Source: Antarctobacter heliothermus (lineage in GTDB: Bacteria; Pseudomonadota; Alphaproteobacteria; Rhodobacterales; Rhodobacteraceae). From it: a stretch of DNA of 64,000 bases. Shown piece by piece: positions 47,155-56,326 of the stretch. Every line of letters starts with the position of its first letter. Position 1 is the first letter of the stretch. A program made the translations under genes and the position numbers. The DNA lies in contig NZ_CP022540.1 of the NCBI RefSeq assembly GCF_002237555.1, positions 3,911,001 to 3,975,000 on the forward strand, read 5' to 3'. A model generated the notes under the pieces. That model was not told where the DNA came from. It searched no databases and saw nothing but the letters and a program-made list of their open reading frames with translations.

Positions 47155-47188
47155 TGATCGGTAACGTATCGATCTGGTCAGATCCGGG

Positions 47189-47788
47189 TCACAGCCGCGA
47201 GGCGACGTTTTCCCAGTTCACCAGGTTGTCGAGGAAGTTGGCAAGGTACGCCGGACGCTTGTTGCGGAAGTCGATGTAGTAGGAATGTTCCCACACATCA
47301 CACCCCAGCAGCGCGGTCTGACCAAAGCACAGCGGGTTCACGCCATTTTCGGTCTTGGTCACTTTCAGGCCGCCGTCGGCGTCCTTGACCAGCCACGCCC
47401 AACCAGAACCGAACTGGCCCGCGCCCGCAGCAGAGAACTGCGATTTGAACTCTTCAACGGTGCCAAAGCTTTCCTTGATGGCCGCTTCCAGTTCGCTGGG
47501 CATCGCGTTCGGGCCGGGAGCCATCATTTCCCAGAACTGGGTGTGGTTCCAGTGCTGCGAGGCGTTGTTAAACACGCCAGACTGCGCAACCGCGCCCGCC
47601 TGATATGTGCCCTTGACGATGTCTTCGAGCGATTTGCCCTCCCACTCGGTCCCGGCAATCAGCTTGTTGCCGTTGTCGACATAGGCCTTGTGGTGAATAT
47701 CGTGGTGGTATTCCATCGTTTCCTGGCTCATGCCCTGGCTGGCCAGAGCGTCATGTGCGTACGGAAGATCGGGAAGTTCAAAAGCCAT
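47189..47788 (-). CDS. sodB: Superoxide dismutase, Fe type
   Basis: 199 residues. Metal ligands are His in MEYHHDIHHKAYVDN, His in ASQHWNHTQFW, and Asp/His in CDVWEHSYYIDF. The Gln in SQHWNHT and the GQFGSGWAWLV segment favour iron over manganese. It converts superoxide to hydrogen peroxide and oxygen in the cytoplasm. Typical start MAFELPDLPYA. Transcribed alone, with a clear terminator. Confidence 0.95.
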   Translation of the reverse strand: MAFELPDLPYAHDALASQGMSQETMEYHHDIHHKAYVDNGNKLIAGTEWEGKSLEDIVKGTYQAGAVAQSGVFNNASQHWNHTQFWEMMAPGPNAMPSELEAAIKESFGTVEEFKSQFSAAGAGQFGSGWAWLVKDADGGLKVTKTENGVNPLCFGQTALLGCDVWEHSYYIDFRNKRPAYLANFLDNLVNWENVASRL

Positions 47789-47880
47789 GGTTCACCCCTT
47801 CGTGATGTAGCTGAATACTGCCCAATAGGTGTCCCTCCCACGACGGAACGTCAACCCTGCTGCGCCACGGAAAGCCATGT

Positions 47881-48297
47881 TCAGTCGGAAAGTTTTGTCA
47901 CCGTACATGTCCCGGCCCGGCTGAACAGGCCCTCATAGCCTAGTGGACGTGCGGAAACATTCACTTTGCCATTGGCCTTGAGAAAGGTGGCACGGTAGTT
48001 CATTCGCACGGTCTGGTTCGACGAAGACCGCATATCCAATTCCCACGAAACGGTGACGCGGGCGGCATTGTCACGCACCAGCGTGCCCTCGACTGGAACG
48101 CCGTCGTTGAACCCAAGGATGGACGCGTCGGAAACGACAACGCGGTCGATTGCCCGGTCCAGCGCAAAAAAGATCAGTGGCTGTATCCATTGCCGACCAG
48201 AGGTGCCGTTGATCGCACACTGATAGGCCGTCTTCTCGGCCGCTGCCGCCCCGCAGAGGGCGGTCCACAGCAGGCCTGAAAGGATCATGCGGTGCAT
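47881..48297 (-). CDS. Periplasmic protein of unknown function
   Basis: 138 residues with a signal peptide (MHRMILSGLLWTALCGAAAA, cleaved about residue 20). The mature part is beta-rich (RVTVSWELDMRSSSNQTVRMNY) and has two cysteines (YQCAING and GTCTVT) that could form a disulfide. AAGAGG is close upstream of the ATG at 48297. No family is recognised; the gene stands after soxG in the same direction, about 70 bases away. Confidence 0.6.
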   Translation of the reverse strand: MHRMILSGLLWTALCGAAAAEKTAYQCAINGTSGRQWIQPLIFFALDRAIDRVVVSDASILGFNDGVPVEGTLVRDNAARVTVSWELDMRSSSNQTVRMNYRATFLKANGKVNVSARPLGYEGLFSRAGTCTVTKLSD

Positions 48298-48368
48298 CAC
48301 GCGCCTCTTGTTCGGGTGTCCGCAGCCACTATCCGAACAAGAGTACCGCAGCGCAACCGCCCGCACGC

Positions 48369-48941
48369 CTATGTGACGTGAAAGCCCACATTGCTGTCCG
48401 GGTCCGAAACTGTGCTGAGCAGGTTGAACATGTAGCCCGCCACTGAGCGGAAACAGAAAACCCGCGCGCTGGTGTCATCCAACAGCCAGACCCCGGCAGC
48501 GACCTGCGCAAAGCGCGTGCGCCGCAGTTCTCCCACGGGCAGCGCCTCGGGGGCGAAATCCACCGGCGCCAGTTTGGCCAGAACATCGCGCAATTGCGTG
48601 CCGCGCAGTTGGAACAGCGCCCGCATGTCAGAGACGTTCACGACCAGAACATGCAACCCGGACAGTGCCGCGTTCAGACGATCCACCGCGGCAAGCGCCT
48701 GCCGGTAGGGCACAAGCACCAGCAATTCATCCGGCGACATCCAAAGCAACCCGGTATCCCCGGCGGTGTTGGCGGCGCGGACATCGGGCATCTCCAGCCC
48801 GGTCAGGTCTGTGACGCCGGCGATCACCTGAGGCAAGGCCAGATCCCCGCGCAGGGTGATCATCCCCTGCGGTCCGATTTCGCGCACCTCGACCAGACCG
48901 TCAAAGCTGGCCCCGGCCAGTGGCAGGACAGGTTCAGACAT
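48369..48941 (-). CDS. soxG: Sarcosine oxidase subunit gamma
   Basis: 190 residues. LLWMSPDELLVLVP, VVNVSDMRALFQLRGTQLRDVLAKL and RSVAGYMFNLLS (longer segment at about 100-123) are SoxG markers. It is the small structural subunit of the heterotetrameric enzyme. The ATG at 48941 lies inside the end of soxA (8-base overlap), showing tight coupling in the soxBDAG operon. Confidence 0.92.
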   Translation of the reverse strand: MSEPVLPLAGASFDGLVEVREIGPQGMITLRGDLALPQVIAGVTDLTGLEMPDVRAANTAGDTGLLWMSPDELLVLVPYRQALAAVDRLNAALSGLHVLVVNVSDMRALFQLRGTQLRDVLAKLAPVDFAPEALPVGELRRTRFAQVAAGVWLLDDTSARVFCFRSVAGYMFNLLSTVSDPDSNVGFHVT

Positions 48942-51900
48942 TCTGTTTCTCCCCTTCGGGATCAAAGAAGACGGGATTCACAATGCGGGCCGGGTGTTCC
49001 GTCTCGCCATCGTCACCCATGAAGGTGATGACCTCACCCATGCGATCCGGACCGTGCTTGACCAATCCCATGGCAATGCCCTTGCCCAGCGTCGGCGAAT
49101 GATAGGTCGAGGTCACGCGCCCTTGGGTATTGCGCTGCCCATTGGCGTTCTTGCCCGGTGCCACGGCATAGGCCCCGTCCGGCAGGACAGAACCGTCCAG
49201 CGTTTCCAGCCCCACCAGTTGCCACCGCTCCGGGTCAGCCATGTGGCTGCGGGCCTGCGCGCGTTTGCCAAGGTAATCCTCTTTCTTCTTCGAGATCGCC
49301 CAGTGCAGTCCCAGATCCTGTGGAATGATCGTGCCATCGGTTTCATCGCCGATCATGATGAACCCCTTTTCGGCCCGCATGATGTGTAGCGCCTCGGTCC
49401 CGTAGGGCGTGGCGTCCCATTCGGCCCCCGCCTCTCGAAGTTTGTCCCAGAACACGCGGCCCTGATGGGCAGGCACGGCGATCTCATAACTGAGTTCGCC
49501 GGAAAAGGAGATCCGGTAGACCCGCACCGGGAACCCGGCCAGCGTGCCATCGGCCCAGCCCATGAACGGCAGCGTGTCCTTGTCCACATCCATGCCGCCC
49601 AGCTTTTCCAGCAGCTTGCGCGCGTTCGGGCCGACCACGGCGATCTGCGCATATTGTTCGGTCACGTTGGCGGTGTAGACCTGCCAGTCCCACCATTCGG
49701 TTTGCAGCCATTCCTCCATATGGGCGTGGATACGATCCGCGCCGCCGGTGGTGGTGTGGCATAGGAACGTTTCCTCATCGATCCGCGCCACGACGCCGTC
49801 GTCACTGAGGAACCCGTTCTCCGAACACATCAGCCCGTAGCGGCATTTGCCCGGTTTCAGCGACGACATCATGTTGGTGTACAGCATGTCGAGCAAACGG
49901 CCCGCGTCTGGCCCCTTGACGATGATCTTGCCCAGTGTGGAGGCATCCAGCAGGCCAAGGCTGTTGCGGGTGGCAAGCACCTCACGATGGACGGCCTGTT
50001 CGACATCTTCACCATCACGGAGAAAGCAAAAGGGCCGACGCCAGTGGCCAACCGGTTCCCAATGGGCGCCGTTGGCCTCGTGCCAATCATGCAATGGGGT
50101 TTTACGCAACGGCTGAAAGATTTCGCCGCGCGCCTCTCCGGCAATCGCCCCCATGCTGATGGGGGTATAAGGCGGGCGAAAGGTGGTGGTGCCGACATTC
50201 GGAATGTCCTCACCCAATGCGGTAGCAAGGGTCGCCAGCCCATTGATGTTACTCAATTTCCCTTGATCCGTTGCCATGCCCAGCGTCGTGTAACGCTTAG
50301 TGTGTTCGACGCTCTCATAGCCCTCGCGCGCGGCCAGTTGTACGTCCGACACCTTGACGTCGTTCTGAAAGTCCAGCCAAGCCTTCATCCGCAGATCGTC
50401 CCAGGCGTTGGCGGGCATCAGCCAGACCGGCATCAGCGGCACCTCTTCGCTGTCCGGCACGGTCGGTGGCGCCGTTTCCGGGCGGTCACCGCCCAGAGAT
50501 ATAGACACGTCTTTTCCTTTTAGGTCAGCATCTTGCAGAACACTCTTCAAGCTCATATGCCCGTCGGCTGCACCGGCGCAGACGACAAAACCATGTCCGT
50601 CCGCCCCAGTGGGCGCCTTGGCGGGATCAGGACGGAAAAATGCCTGTGCGTCGTCCCAGATCAGTTTGCCGCCACAATGCGACCACAGATGCACCACCGG
50701 CGACCAGCCGCCGGACATGGCAACCGCGTCGCAGGCGATCTCTTCCACCATTGCCCCGCCGCCTGCCATTGCGCAGAGCGCCACGCCGGTGACGCGCTTG
50801 CCGCCCTTGACCTTGGCGATGGCGCGCCCGGTTTCGACCCGGATGCCCAGCGCCTTGGCCTCTTGCATCAGGGCACCGCCGCCAAATTCCCGCGCGTCGA
50901 TCACCACCGGCACGTCCTGACCCGCCTTTTTCAAGGCTATAGCGGTCCGATAGGCGTCGTCATTGTTGGTGACGACCACGGTCTTGCGACCCACTGCAAT
51001 GCCGAAATTGATCAGATAATCCCGCGCCGCAGAGGCCAGCATCACGCCCGGCACGTCATTCCCGGCAAAGCTGATCGGGCGTTCAATCGCGCCGGTTGCA
51101 GCAATCACTTGACGGGCGCGAATGCGCCACAAACGGTGACGCGGGCCACGCGTATTGGCCAAGTGGTCGGTCAGCCGCTCATAGCCCAGCACATAGCCAT
51201 GATCATAGATCCCCGCCCCCATGTTGCGGGTGCGCAGCGTGACATTTGGCATATTATCAAGGTCTTGAACGGTCTTCTTGACCCACTCCTCTGGCGACAG
51301 GCCGTCAATCTCACCGCCATCCACCGGCGCGCGCCCGCCCCAGTTAGCGGTCTGTTCCAGCACCAGAACCTTGGCCCCCGAAGCGCCCGCCGCCTTGGCT
51401 GCCTGCAGCCCGGCAACACCGCCACCCACCACCAGCACATCCACGAAGGCGTGAAAATGCTCATAGGTATCGGGGTCACGCGTTTCGGGGTCTGGTGCTT
51501 TGCCCAGACCAGCCGACTGCCGAATGAACGGTTCATAGACGTGCTTCCAGAAGGCACGCGGCTGCATGAAGGTTTTGTAGTAAAAACCCGCCGTCAGGTA
51601 CCGCGCAAAAAATCCGTTCAGCGCGCCAATGTCATGGTCAAGGGACGGCCAATGGTTTTGCGATGAGGCGATAAGGTTCGGGAACAGTTCCGTCGTGGTC
51701 GCCCGCTGGTTGGGTTCGTGATACACGCCCTGCCCCAGATTCACCAACGCGTTGGGCTCTTCTGCCCCGCTGGCCACAATCCCACGCGGACGATGATATT
51801 TGAAGCTGCGCCCAACCAGCATCCGGTCATTGGCCAACAGCGCCGAGGCCAGCGTATCGCCATCCGCCCCAGTCATGGATTTGCCGTTGAAGGTGAATTT

Positions 51901-51954
51901 GACGGTCGAATTGCGGTCGATCAGACGGCCGCCGGTGGCAAGACGGATGCTCAT
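48934..51954 (-). CDS. soxA: Sarcosine oxidase subunit alpha
   Basis: 1006 residues, the family length. The N-terminal part has a dinucleotide-binding motif VLVVGGGVAGLQAAKAAGASGAKVLVLE (about 170-197) and an N-terminal ferredoxin-like segment; the C-terminal half is an aminomethyltransferase-like domain that binds folate (FLCHTTTGGADR, YRISFSGELSYEI). Together with B, D and G it oxidises sarcosine to glycine and passes the methyl group to tetrahydrofolate. It ends inside soxG. Confidence 0.96.
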   Translation of the reverse strand: MSIRLATGGRLIDRNSTVKFTFNGKSMTGADGDTLASALLANDRMLVGRSFKYHRPRGIVASGAEEPNALVNLGQGVYHEPNQRATTTELFPNLIASSQNHWPSLDHDIGALNGFFARYLTAGFYYKTFMQPRAFWKHVYEPFIRQSAGLGKAPDPETRDPDTYEHFHAFVDVLVVGGGVAGLQAAKAAGASGAKVLVLEQTANWGGRAPVDGGEIDGLSPEEWVKKTVQDLDNMPNVTLRTRNMGAGIYDHGYVLGYERLTDHLANTRGPRHRLWRIRARQVIAATGAIERPISFAGNDVPGVMLASAARDYLINFGIAVGRKTVVVTNNDDAYRTAIALKKAGQDVPVVIDAREFGGGALMQEAKALGIRVETGRAIAKVKGGKRVTGVALCAMAGGGAMVEEIACDAVAMSGGWSPVVHLWSHCGGKLIWDDAQAFFRPDPAKAPTGADGHGFVVCAGAADGHMSLKSVLQDADLKGKDVSISLGGDRPETAPPTVPDSEEVPLMPVWLMPANAWDDLRMKAWLDFQNDVKVSDVQLAAREGYESVEHTKRYTTLGMATDQGKLSNINGLATLATALGEDIPNVGTTTFRPPYTPISMGAIAGEARGEIFQPLRKTPLHDWHEANGAHWEPVGHWRRPFCFLRDGEDVEQAVHREVLATRNSLGLLDASTLGKIIVKGPDAGRLLDMLYTNMMSSLKPGKCRYGLMCSENGFLSDDGVVARIDEETFLCHTTTGGADRIHAHMEEWLQTEWWDWQVYTANVTEQYAQIAVVGPNARKLLEKLGGMDVDKDTLPFMGWADGTLAGFPVRVYRISFSGELSYEIAVPAHQGRVFWDKLREAGAEWDATPYGTEALHIMRAEKGFIMIGDETDGTIIPQDLGLHWAISKKKEDYLGKRAQARSHMADPERWQLVGLETLDGSVLPDGAYAVAPGKNANGQRNTQGRVTSTYHSPTLGKGIAMGLVKHGPDRMGEVITFMGDDGETEHPARIVNPVFFDPEGEKQNV

Positions 51955-52016
51955 GGCTCAGGCCCTTACGATTGTCTGGCGGTCGGAAAGAGGGGTATTT
52001 TTACAAAGAAGAAACA

Positions 52017-52346
52017 TCAGGATACGTTTCTCCACGACCAGCCAGGGCGCTTTTCAGTGATGGCGTCCAGCAGGTCCTTGGGCGGCCGCAGAGTTTGCGT
52101 CGGGTAGGTGCCAAAAACCTCCATCGTTATGGTGCAGCGCGCGGCGTGGAACCACTTGCCGCAGCCATTGACATGCCGCCAGCGTTCGAAATGCACGCCC
52201 TTGGGGTTTTCGCGGGTAAAGAGATACCCCTCAAAATCATCGTCCGATGCATCGGGGCCAAAGCGTTTCAGATGCGCCTCGCCGCCAGCATGCAGTTCGG
52301 TTTCGTCGGCATCTACGCCGCAATAGGGGCATTCAAAGGTCAGCAT
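52017..52346 (-). CDS. soxD: Sarcosine oxidase subunit delta
   Basis: 109 residues starting MLTFECPYCGVDADETEL; the CPYCG pair with later Cys/His (HVNGCGKWFHAARC) forms the zinc site. The ribosome site AAGGAGG before ATG 52346 is strong. It is followed by soxA after 62 bases. A terminator-like hairpin just upstream separates it from the small membrane protein gene, so soxDAG may have its own promoter. Confidence 0.95.
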   Translation of the reverse strand: MLTFECPYCGVDADETELHAGGEAHLKRFGPDASDDDFEGYLFTRENPKGVHFERWRHVNGCGKWFHAARCTITMEVFGTYPTQTLRPPKDLLDAITEKRPGWSWRNVS

Positions 52347-52382
52347 GGAACGACCTCCTTGGAGGACAGGAGACGGGACAGG

Positions 52383-52412
52383 AAAAGGCCGGGGCGCACG
52401 CGCACCCCGGCC
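52383..52412 (-). terminator. Terminator-like hairpin between the small membrane protein gene and soxD
   Basis: GGCCGGGG (52387-52394) pairs with CCCCGGCC (52405-52412), and on the minus strand TTTTCC follows. It would end transcripts of the 52443-52691 gene. Confidence 0.65.
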
Positions 52413-52442
52413 ATCACATAGGCCCGAAGACAATCAGGGAAA

Positions 52443-52691
52443 TCAGTCGTCGGCAGCGCTCTTGGCATCGGGAGCAGCGGCAGGCGCGGCGTCACCGTCG
52501 CTTTGCACGGTGATGTTGAGGTCAGCACCGCCGCCGTCTGCTGCGGGCGACCCGACGTCCCCCGCGAAGATGACATATGCAAGGACCGCGACAACAACGA
52601 TGAGAATGCCGACGATAAAGGCGAGACCGGAATTTCCACCGTTGTCCCGGGTCGTCGTTGTGGTCGTATTGTTATGTGTGGCATCCGACAT
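52443..52691 (-). CDS. Small single-pass membrane protein between soxB and soxD
   Basis: 82 residues: a Thr/Asn-rich N-terminus (ATHNNTTTTTTRDNGG), one membrane helix (about 23-44, LAFIVGILIVVVAVLAYVIF) and an acidic Ala/Asp-rich tail. GGAGAG lies 6-10 bases before the ATG. It interrupts the usual direct soxB-soxD linkage and has a hairpin terminator. No family is recognised and no link to sarcosine use is proven. Confidence 0.7.
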   Translation of the reverse strand: MSDATHNNTTTTTTRDNGGNSGLAFIVGILIVVVAVLAYVIFAGDVGSPAADGGGADLNITVQSDGDAAPAAAPDAKSAADD

Positions 52692-52806
52692 GGGAAGCTC
52701 TCCTTTGTTGTCATCTCGACTTTGCGATCTGACAGGAGAACGCCTTTGCCCGCGTTCCGGTTCCTTGGCAGGGAACAGATGACGGCATCACCCGGCGCTG
52801 AATCTA

Positions 52807-54051
52807 TCAATGCGCCACCCCCGCTGCCACGCTTTCGTCAATGAATTTGCCTTCGCGGAAGCGCGACATACTGAATTCATCGGTCAGCGGCGATTGCCCA
52901 CGCGCCATCAGTTCGGCAAAGCCCCAACCAGAGCCGGGGATCGCCTTGAACCCGCCGGTGCCCCAGCCGGAGTTGATGAAACACCCCTCCAGCGGCGTCT
53001 TGGACAGGATCGGAGAGCGGTCGCCCGTGACGTCCACAATCCCGCCCCATTGGCGCAGCATCTTGAGCCGTGACAGCATCGGAAACGTCTCGATCAGCGC
53101 GCGCACGGTTTCCTCGACGTGGTGGAACGATCCGCGCTGGGTAAAGCCGTTGTAGCCGTCGGTGCCGCCGCCAATGACCATTTCGCCCTTGTCGGACTGG
53201 CTCATATAGCCGTGCACGGTGTTGGCCATGACAACGCAATTCATGATCGGCTTGATCGGCTCAGACACCAGAGCCTGCAGCGGCACCGATTCCAGCGGCA
53301 AGCGAAAGCCCGCCATATTGGCCAGATCGCCAGAATGCCCCGCCACCACAATCCCCAGCTTCTCGCAGGAGATGTCGCCTTTGGTTGTTTGCACGCCAGT
53401 GACGCGGCCCGCCTCTTGCGTCACGCCGGTGACGGCGCACTGCTGGATAATGTCCATGCCCATGGCCGAACAGGCCCGCGCATAGCCCCACGCCACCGCA
53501 TCGTGGCGGGCCGACCCCGCCCGCTCCTGCCAGAGCGCGCCCAGCACCGGATAGCGCGGGCCATCCAGATTGATGATCGGCACGATTTCCTTGACCTCAC
53601 GCGGGGTGATGAACCGGGTTTCCACCCCTTGCAGAGCATTGGCATGGGCGGTGCGCAGATAACCGCGCACCTCATGTTCGGTCTGGGCCAGCATCATGAC
53701 GCCGCGCGGGCTGAACATCACGTTATAGTTCAGATCCTGCGACATCGTCTCATACAGGCTGCGCGCCTTTTCGTAGATCGCCGCCGACGGGTCCTGCAGA
53801 TAATTCGACCGGATGATGGTGGTGTTGCGGCCGGTGTTGCCGCCGCCCAGCCAGCCCTTTTCGATCACCGCCACATTGGTGATGCCAAAATTCTTGCCAA
53901 GGTAATAGGCAGTGGCAAGGCCATGGCCGCCCGCCCCCACGATCACGACATCGTAACGCGCCTTGGGCTGCGCTTTGCGCCACGCGCGCTCCCAGTTCTT
54001 GTGACCAAAGAATGCTTCGCGGGCGATGGCAAAGGCGGAATAACGTTTCAT
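52807..54051 (-). CDS. soxB: Sarcosine oxidase subunit beta
   Basis: 414 residues. The FAD-binding motif is DVVIVGAGGHGLATAYYLG (about 35-53), followed by GWLGGGNTGRNTTIIRSNY, a strong SoxB marker. GWGTGGFKAIPGSGWGFAEL closes the fold. It holds the covalent flavin and the sarcosine oxidation site. ATG 54051 starts MKRYSAFAIAREAF as usual. It leads the sox gene group; glyA and the formyltetrahydrofolate hydrolase gene often found with it are absent here. Confidence 0.96.
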   Translation of the reverse strand: MKRYSAFAIAREAFFGHKNWERAWRKAQPKARYDVVIVGAGGHGLATAYYLGKNFGITNVAVIEKGWLGGGNTGRNTTIIRSNYLQDPSAAIYEKARSLYETMSQDLNYNVMFSPRGVMMLAQTEHEVRGYLRTAHANALQGVETRFITPREVKEIVPIINLDGPRYPVLGALWQERAGSARHDAVAWGYARACSAMGMDIIQQCAVTGVTQEAGRVTGVQTTKGDISCEKLGIVVAGHSGDLANMAGFRLPLESVPLQALVSEPIKPIMNCVVMANTVHGYMSQSDKGEMVIGGGTDGYNGFTQRGSFHHVEETVRALIETFPMLSRLKMLRQWGGIVDVTGDRSPILSKTPLEGCFINSGWGTGGFKAIPGSGWGFAELMARGQSPLTDEFSMSRFREGKFIDESVAAGVAH

Positions 54052-54223
54052 AGGGCTCGAATCCGGTTCGTCCGTTTCGGGTGTGATGCACTCAAACGCA
54101 TATGGGGAGGTGTGTGCAACCGTCACAATACCGTGCAGTTGCGACATGGCGCGTCATGCCGGGATTTTGCCCTTTTTTCCGGACCGCCCGCGGCTTAAGT
54201 CAGGACAAGGGAAAGGGAGGCTG

Positions 54224-55456
54224 ATGACGCTATTCTGGATCGTGACGGGGACATCCGCCGTGCTGGCAGCCGCGGCGCTTGTTCTGGCGCTTTTGCGCGG
54301 ACGGCGGGCCACCGGCCCGGCAGAGGCCTATGACCTTGAAGTATACCGCGATCAATTGCGGGAGGTGGACGCCGATGCCGCGCGCGGCAAGATTGCACCT
54401 GAGGAGGCAGAACGCCTGAGGGTCGAGATTTCGCGCCGCCTGCTGGGCGCTGACGCGAAGATGCAAACCCTTGGCGTTCGGGCCGATCAACCGCGTGTTT
54501 TGGGCTATGTTCTGGCGGCGGCGATCACGGTGCTGGTCGTTGGCGGTGGCTTTGGCCTGTATACATGGATCGGCGCGCCGGGGTATGTCGATGCCCCGCT
54601 GAAAACCCGACTGGCCCGTGCCGAAGAGGCGCTGAAAAGCCGCACCTCGCAAGAGACGATGGAGGCGCGCATGCCCCCCGGTGCCGCCCCCGACGCCTCA
54701 GCAGAATATCTGCAACTGGTCGAACGCTTGCGTGGGGCCGTCGCACAGCGCCCTGAAGAAATGCAGGGCCATGTGCTGCTGGCCCGGTCCGAGGCCGCGC
54801 TGGGTAACTTTGTCGCCGCCTACAAGGCACAGGCCCAGATCATAAAGCTCAAGGGCGACGCCGCCACGGCGCAGGATTATACCGACCTTGCCGACATGAT
54901 GATCCTCGCTGCCGGCGGCTACGTCTCGCCACAGGCGCAGATGGTGTTGGAACAGGCCCTGTCGCGTGACCCGGACAATGGTGTTGCGCGGTACTACGGC
55001 GGGCTGATGATGGCGCAGGTCGGGCGTCCCGACGTGGGCTATCGCATGTGGAATAAGCTGTTGCGCGAAAGTGCGGCAGACGACCCTTGGGTCGGTCCAA
55101 TCACCGATCAGATTGAGGATCTGGCCTTTCTCGCTGGCGAGCAGAACTTCCAGATGCCCAGCCTCACCAGCGCGGCCCCCGGTCCCAGTCAGGCTGATGT
55201 TGCCGCTGCCGCTGACCTGACCCCGGAAGAACGCCAACAGATGATCCGTGGCATGGTCGGCCAACTGTCTGACCGGCTTGCCGAAAAGGGCGGCCCGGTC
55301 GAGGATTGGGCGCGGCTGATTTCATCGCTAGGGATCTTGGGCGACACCGACAAGGCCAGCGCGATCTACGCAGAGGCGCAGACCGTCTTTGGCGGCAGCC
55401 CCAAGGCGCTGGCCCTCCTGCAAGGGGCGGCGCAGCAAGCCGGCATAGCGGAATAG
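54224..55456 (+). CDS. ccmI: Cytochrome c biogenesis protein CcmI
   Basis: 410 residues. An N-terminal helix (FWIVTGTSAVLAAAALVLALL), a cytoplasmic loop starting EAYDLEVYRDQLREVDADAARGKI with a leucine-zipper-like helix, a second helix (about 90-110) and a periplasmic TPR domain are the CcmI pattern. It presents apocytochrome c to the haem ligation complex. GGGAGG is a strong ribosome site. The other ccm genes are not in this window. It is divergent from soxB. Confidence 0.92.
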   Translation: MTLFWIVTGTSAVLAAAALVLALLRGRRATGPAEAYDLEVYRDQLREVDADAARGKIAPEEAERLRVEISRRLLGADAKMQTLGVRADQPRVLGYVLAAAITVLVVGGGFGLYTWIGAPGYVDAPLKTRLARAEEALKSRTSQETMEARMPPGAAPDASAEYLQLVERLRGAVAQRPEEMQGHVLLARSEAALGNFVAAYKAQAQIIKLKGDAATAQDYTDLADMMILAAGGYVSPQAQMVLEQALSRDPDNGVARYYGGLMMAQVGRPDVGYRMWNKLLRESAADDPWVGPITDQIEDLAFLAGEQNFQMPSLTSAAPGPSQADVAAAADLTPEERQQMIRGMVGQLSDRLAEKGGPVEDWARLISSLGILGDTDKASAIYAEAQTVFGGSPKALALLQGAAQQAGIAE

Positions 55457-55486
55457 GCGTGTTTGGCCACACGACACACCTACGAC

Positions 55487-55532
55487 AGGGGCAGCGCCCC
55501 CTGCCCCGAGGCCCCGGCCAAAGGCCGGGGCC
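55487..55532. repeat. Pair of GC-rich palindromes after ccmI
   Basis: GGGGCAGCGCCCC (55488-55500) resembles the palindrome at 37692; next to it GGCCCCGGCC-AAA-GGCCGGGGCC (55510-55532) is a perfect 10-bp stem. No T-run follows. They may limit read-through from ccmI to ruvX or be dispersed repeat units. Confidence 0.5.
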
Positions 55533-55595
55533 GAGACATCCGGCGCGCCGCAAGGCGCCCCTCTGGATCGCGTCCGTCAGACAGGAAAGCCTCAC

Positions 55596-56090
55596 ATGAT
55601 TCATGACGCCATCGAGGGTTTTACCGACGCACTTGCCCCCATGTCGGCCCTTGCCGGGCTGGATCTGGGCACCCGCACCATTGGCGTGGCCGTCTCTGAC
55701 AGGTTCCGGTCCGTGGCGACGCCGCTAGAGACCGTCAAACGCAAGAAATTCGGGCTCGATGCAGCGCAACTGATCAAGATCCTGGAGGCGCGCGAGATTG
55801 GCGGCATCATCCTTGGCCTGCCCCGCAATATGGACGGCAGCGAAGGCCCGCGATGTCAGTCGACCCGCGCCTTTGCCCGCAACTTTTCCGCGCTCTGGCC
55901 CGGACCGATCGGCTTCTGGGATGAACGCCTGTCGACCGTGGCTGCCGAAAAAGCCCTGTTAGAGGCGGATACGACACGAAAACGTCGCTCTGAGGTCATA
56001 GATCACGTTGCTGCGGCCTATATCCTTCAGGGAGCACTGGACCGGATGCGCCACCTTGGCAAACCCGACCCGGACCGAAACGGGGAATGA
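55596..56090 (+). CDS. ruvX: Putative pre-16S rRNA nuclease / Holliday junction resolvase YqgF
   Basis: 164 residues. The RNase H-like fold shows GLDLGTRTIGVAVSD (first Asp), GLPRNMDGSEGPRCQSTRAF, FWDERLSTVAAEKALLE (second acid) and DHVAAAYILQ (last Asp). YqgF/RuvX processes pre-16S rRNA in E. coli; a Holliday-junction role was also proposed. Its last four bases overlap the DUF1289 gene. Confidence 0.94.
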   Translation: MIHDAIEGFTDALAPMSALAGLDLGTRTIGVAVSDRFRSVATPLETVKRKKFGLDAAQLIKILEAREIGGIILGLPRNMDGSEGPRCQSTRAFARNFSALWPGPIGFWDERLSTVAAEKALLEADTTRKRRSEVIDHVAAAYILQGALDRMRHLGKPDPDRNGE

Positions 56091-56326
56091 TGAAAGACGA
56101 TATCTGGCACCGCGACGAGATCGAAAGCCCCTGTGTGAAGGTCTGCGTGATCCACCCGCAAGAGCGGCTGTGCACCGGCTGTCTGCGCACAGCGCGTGAG
56201 ATCACCCTGTGGTCCAATATGTCCCAAGATGAACGGCGCGAGGTCATGGATGATCTTGCAAACCGCTCGGGCCGGTTGCGCAAGCGTCGCGGCGGGCGCG
56301 CGGCCCGCCTCAAACGTCAGGACTAG
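56087..56326 (+). CDS. DUF1289 domain-containing protein
   Basis: 79 residues. IESPCVKVCVIHPQERLCTGCLRTAREI gives the conserved Cys pattern CxxxC...CxGC of DUF1289 (about residues 13-36), probably a small metal-binding module, followed by a basic tail. It is coupled to ruvX by an ATGATGA overlap. Function unknown. Its stop overlaps the stop of the convergent RTX-like gene. Confidence 0.88.
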   Translation: MMKDDIWHRDEIESPCVKVCVIHPQERLCTGCLRTAREITLWSNMSQDERREVMDDLANRSGRLRKRRGGRAARLKRQD

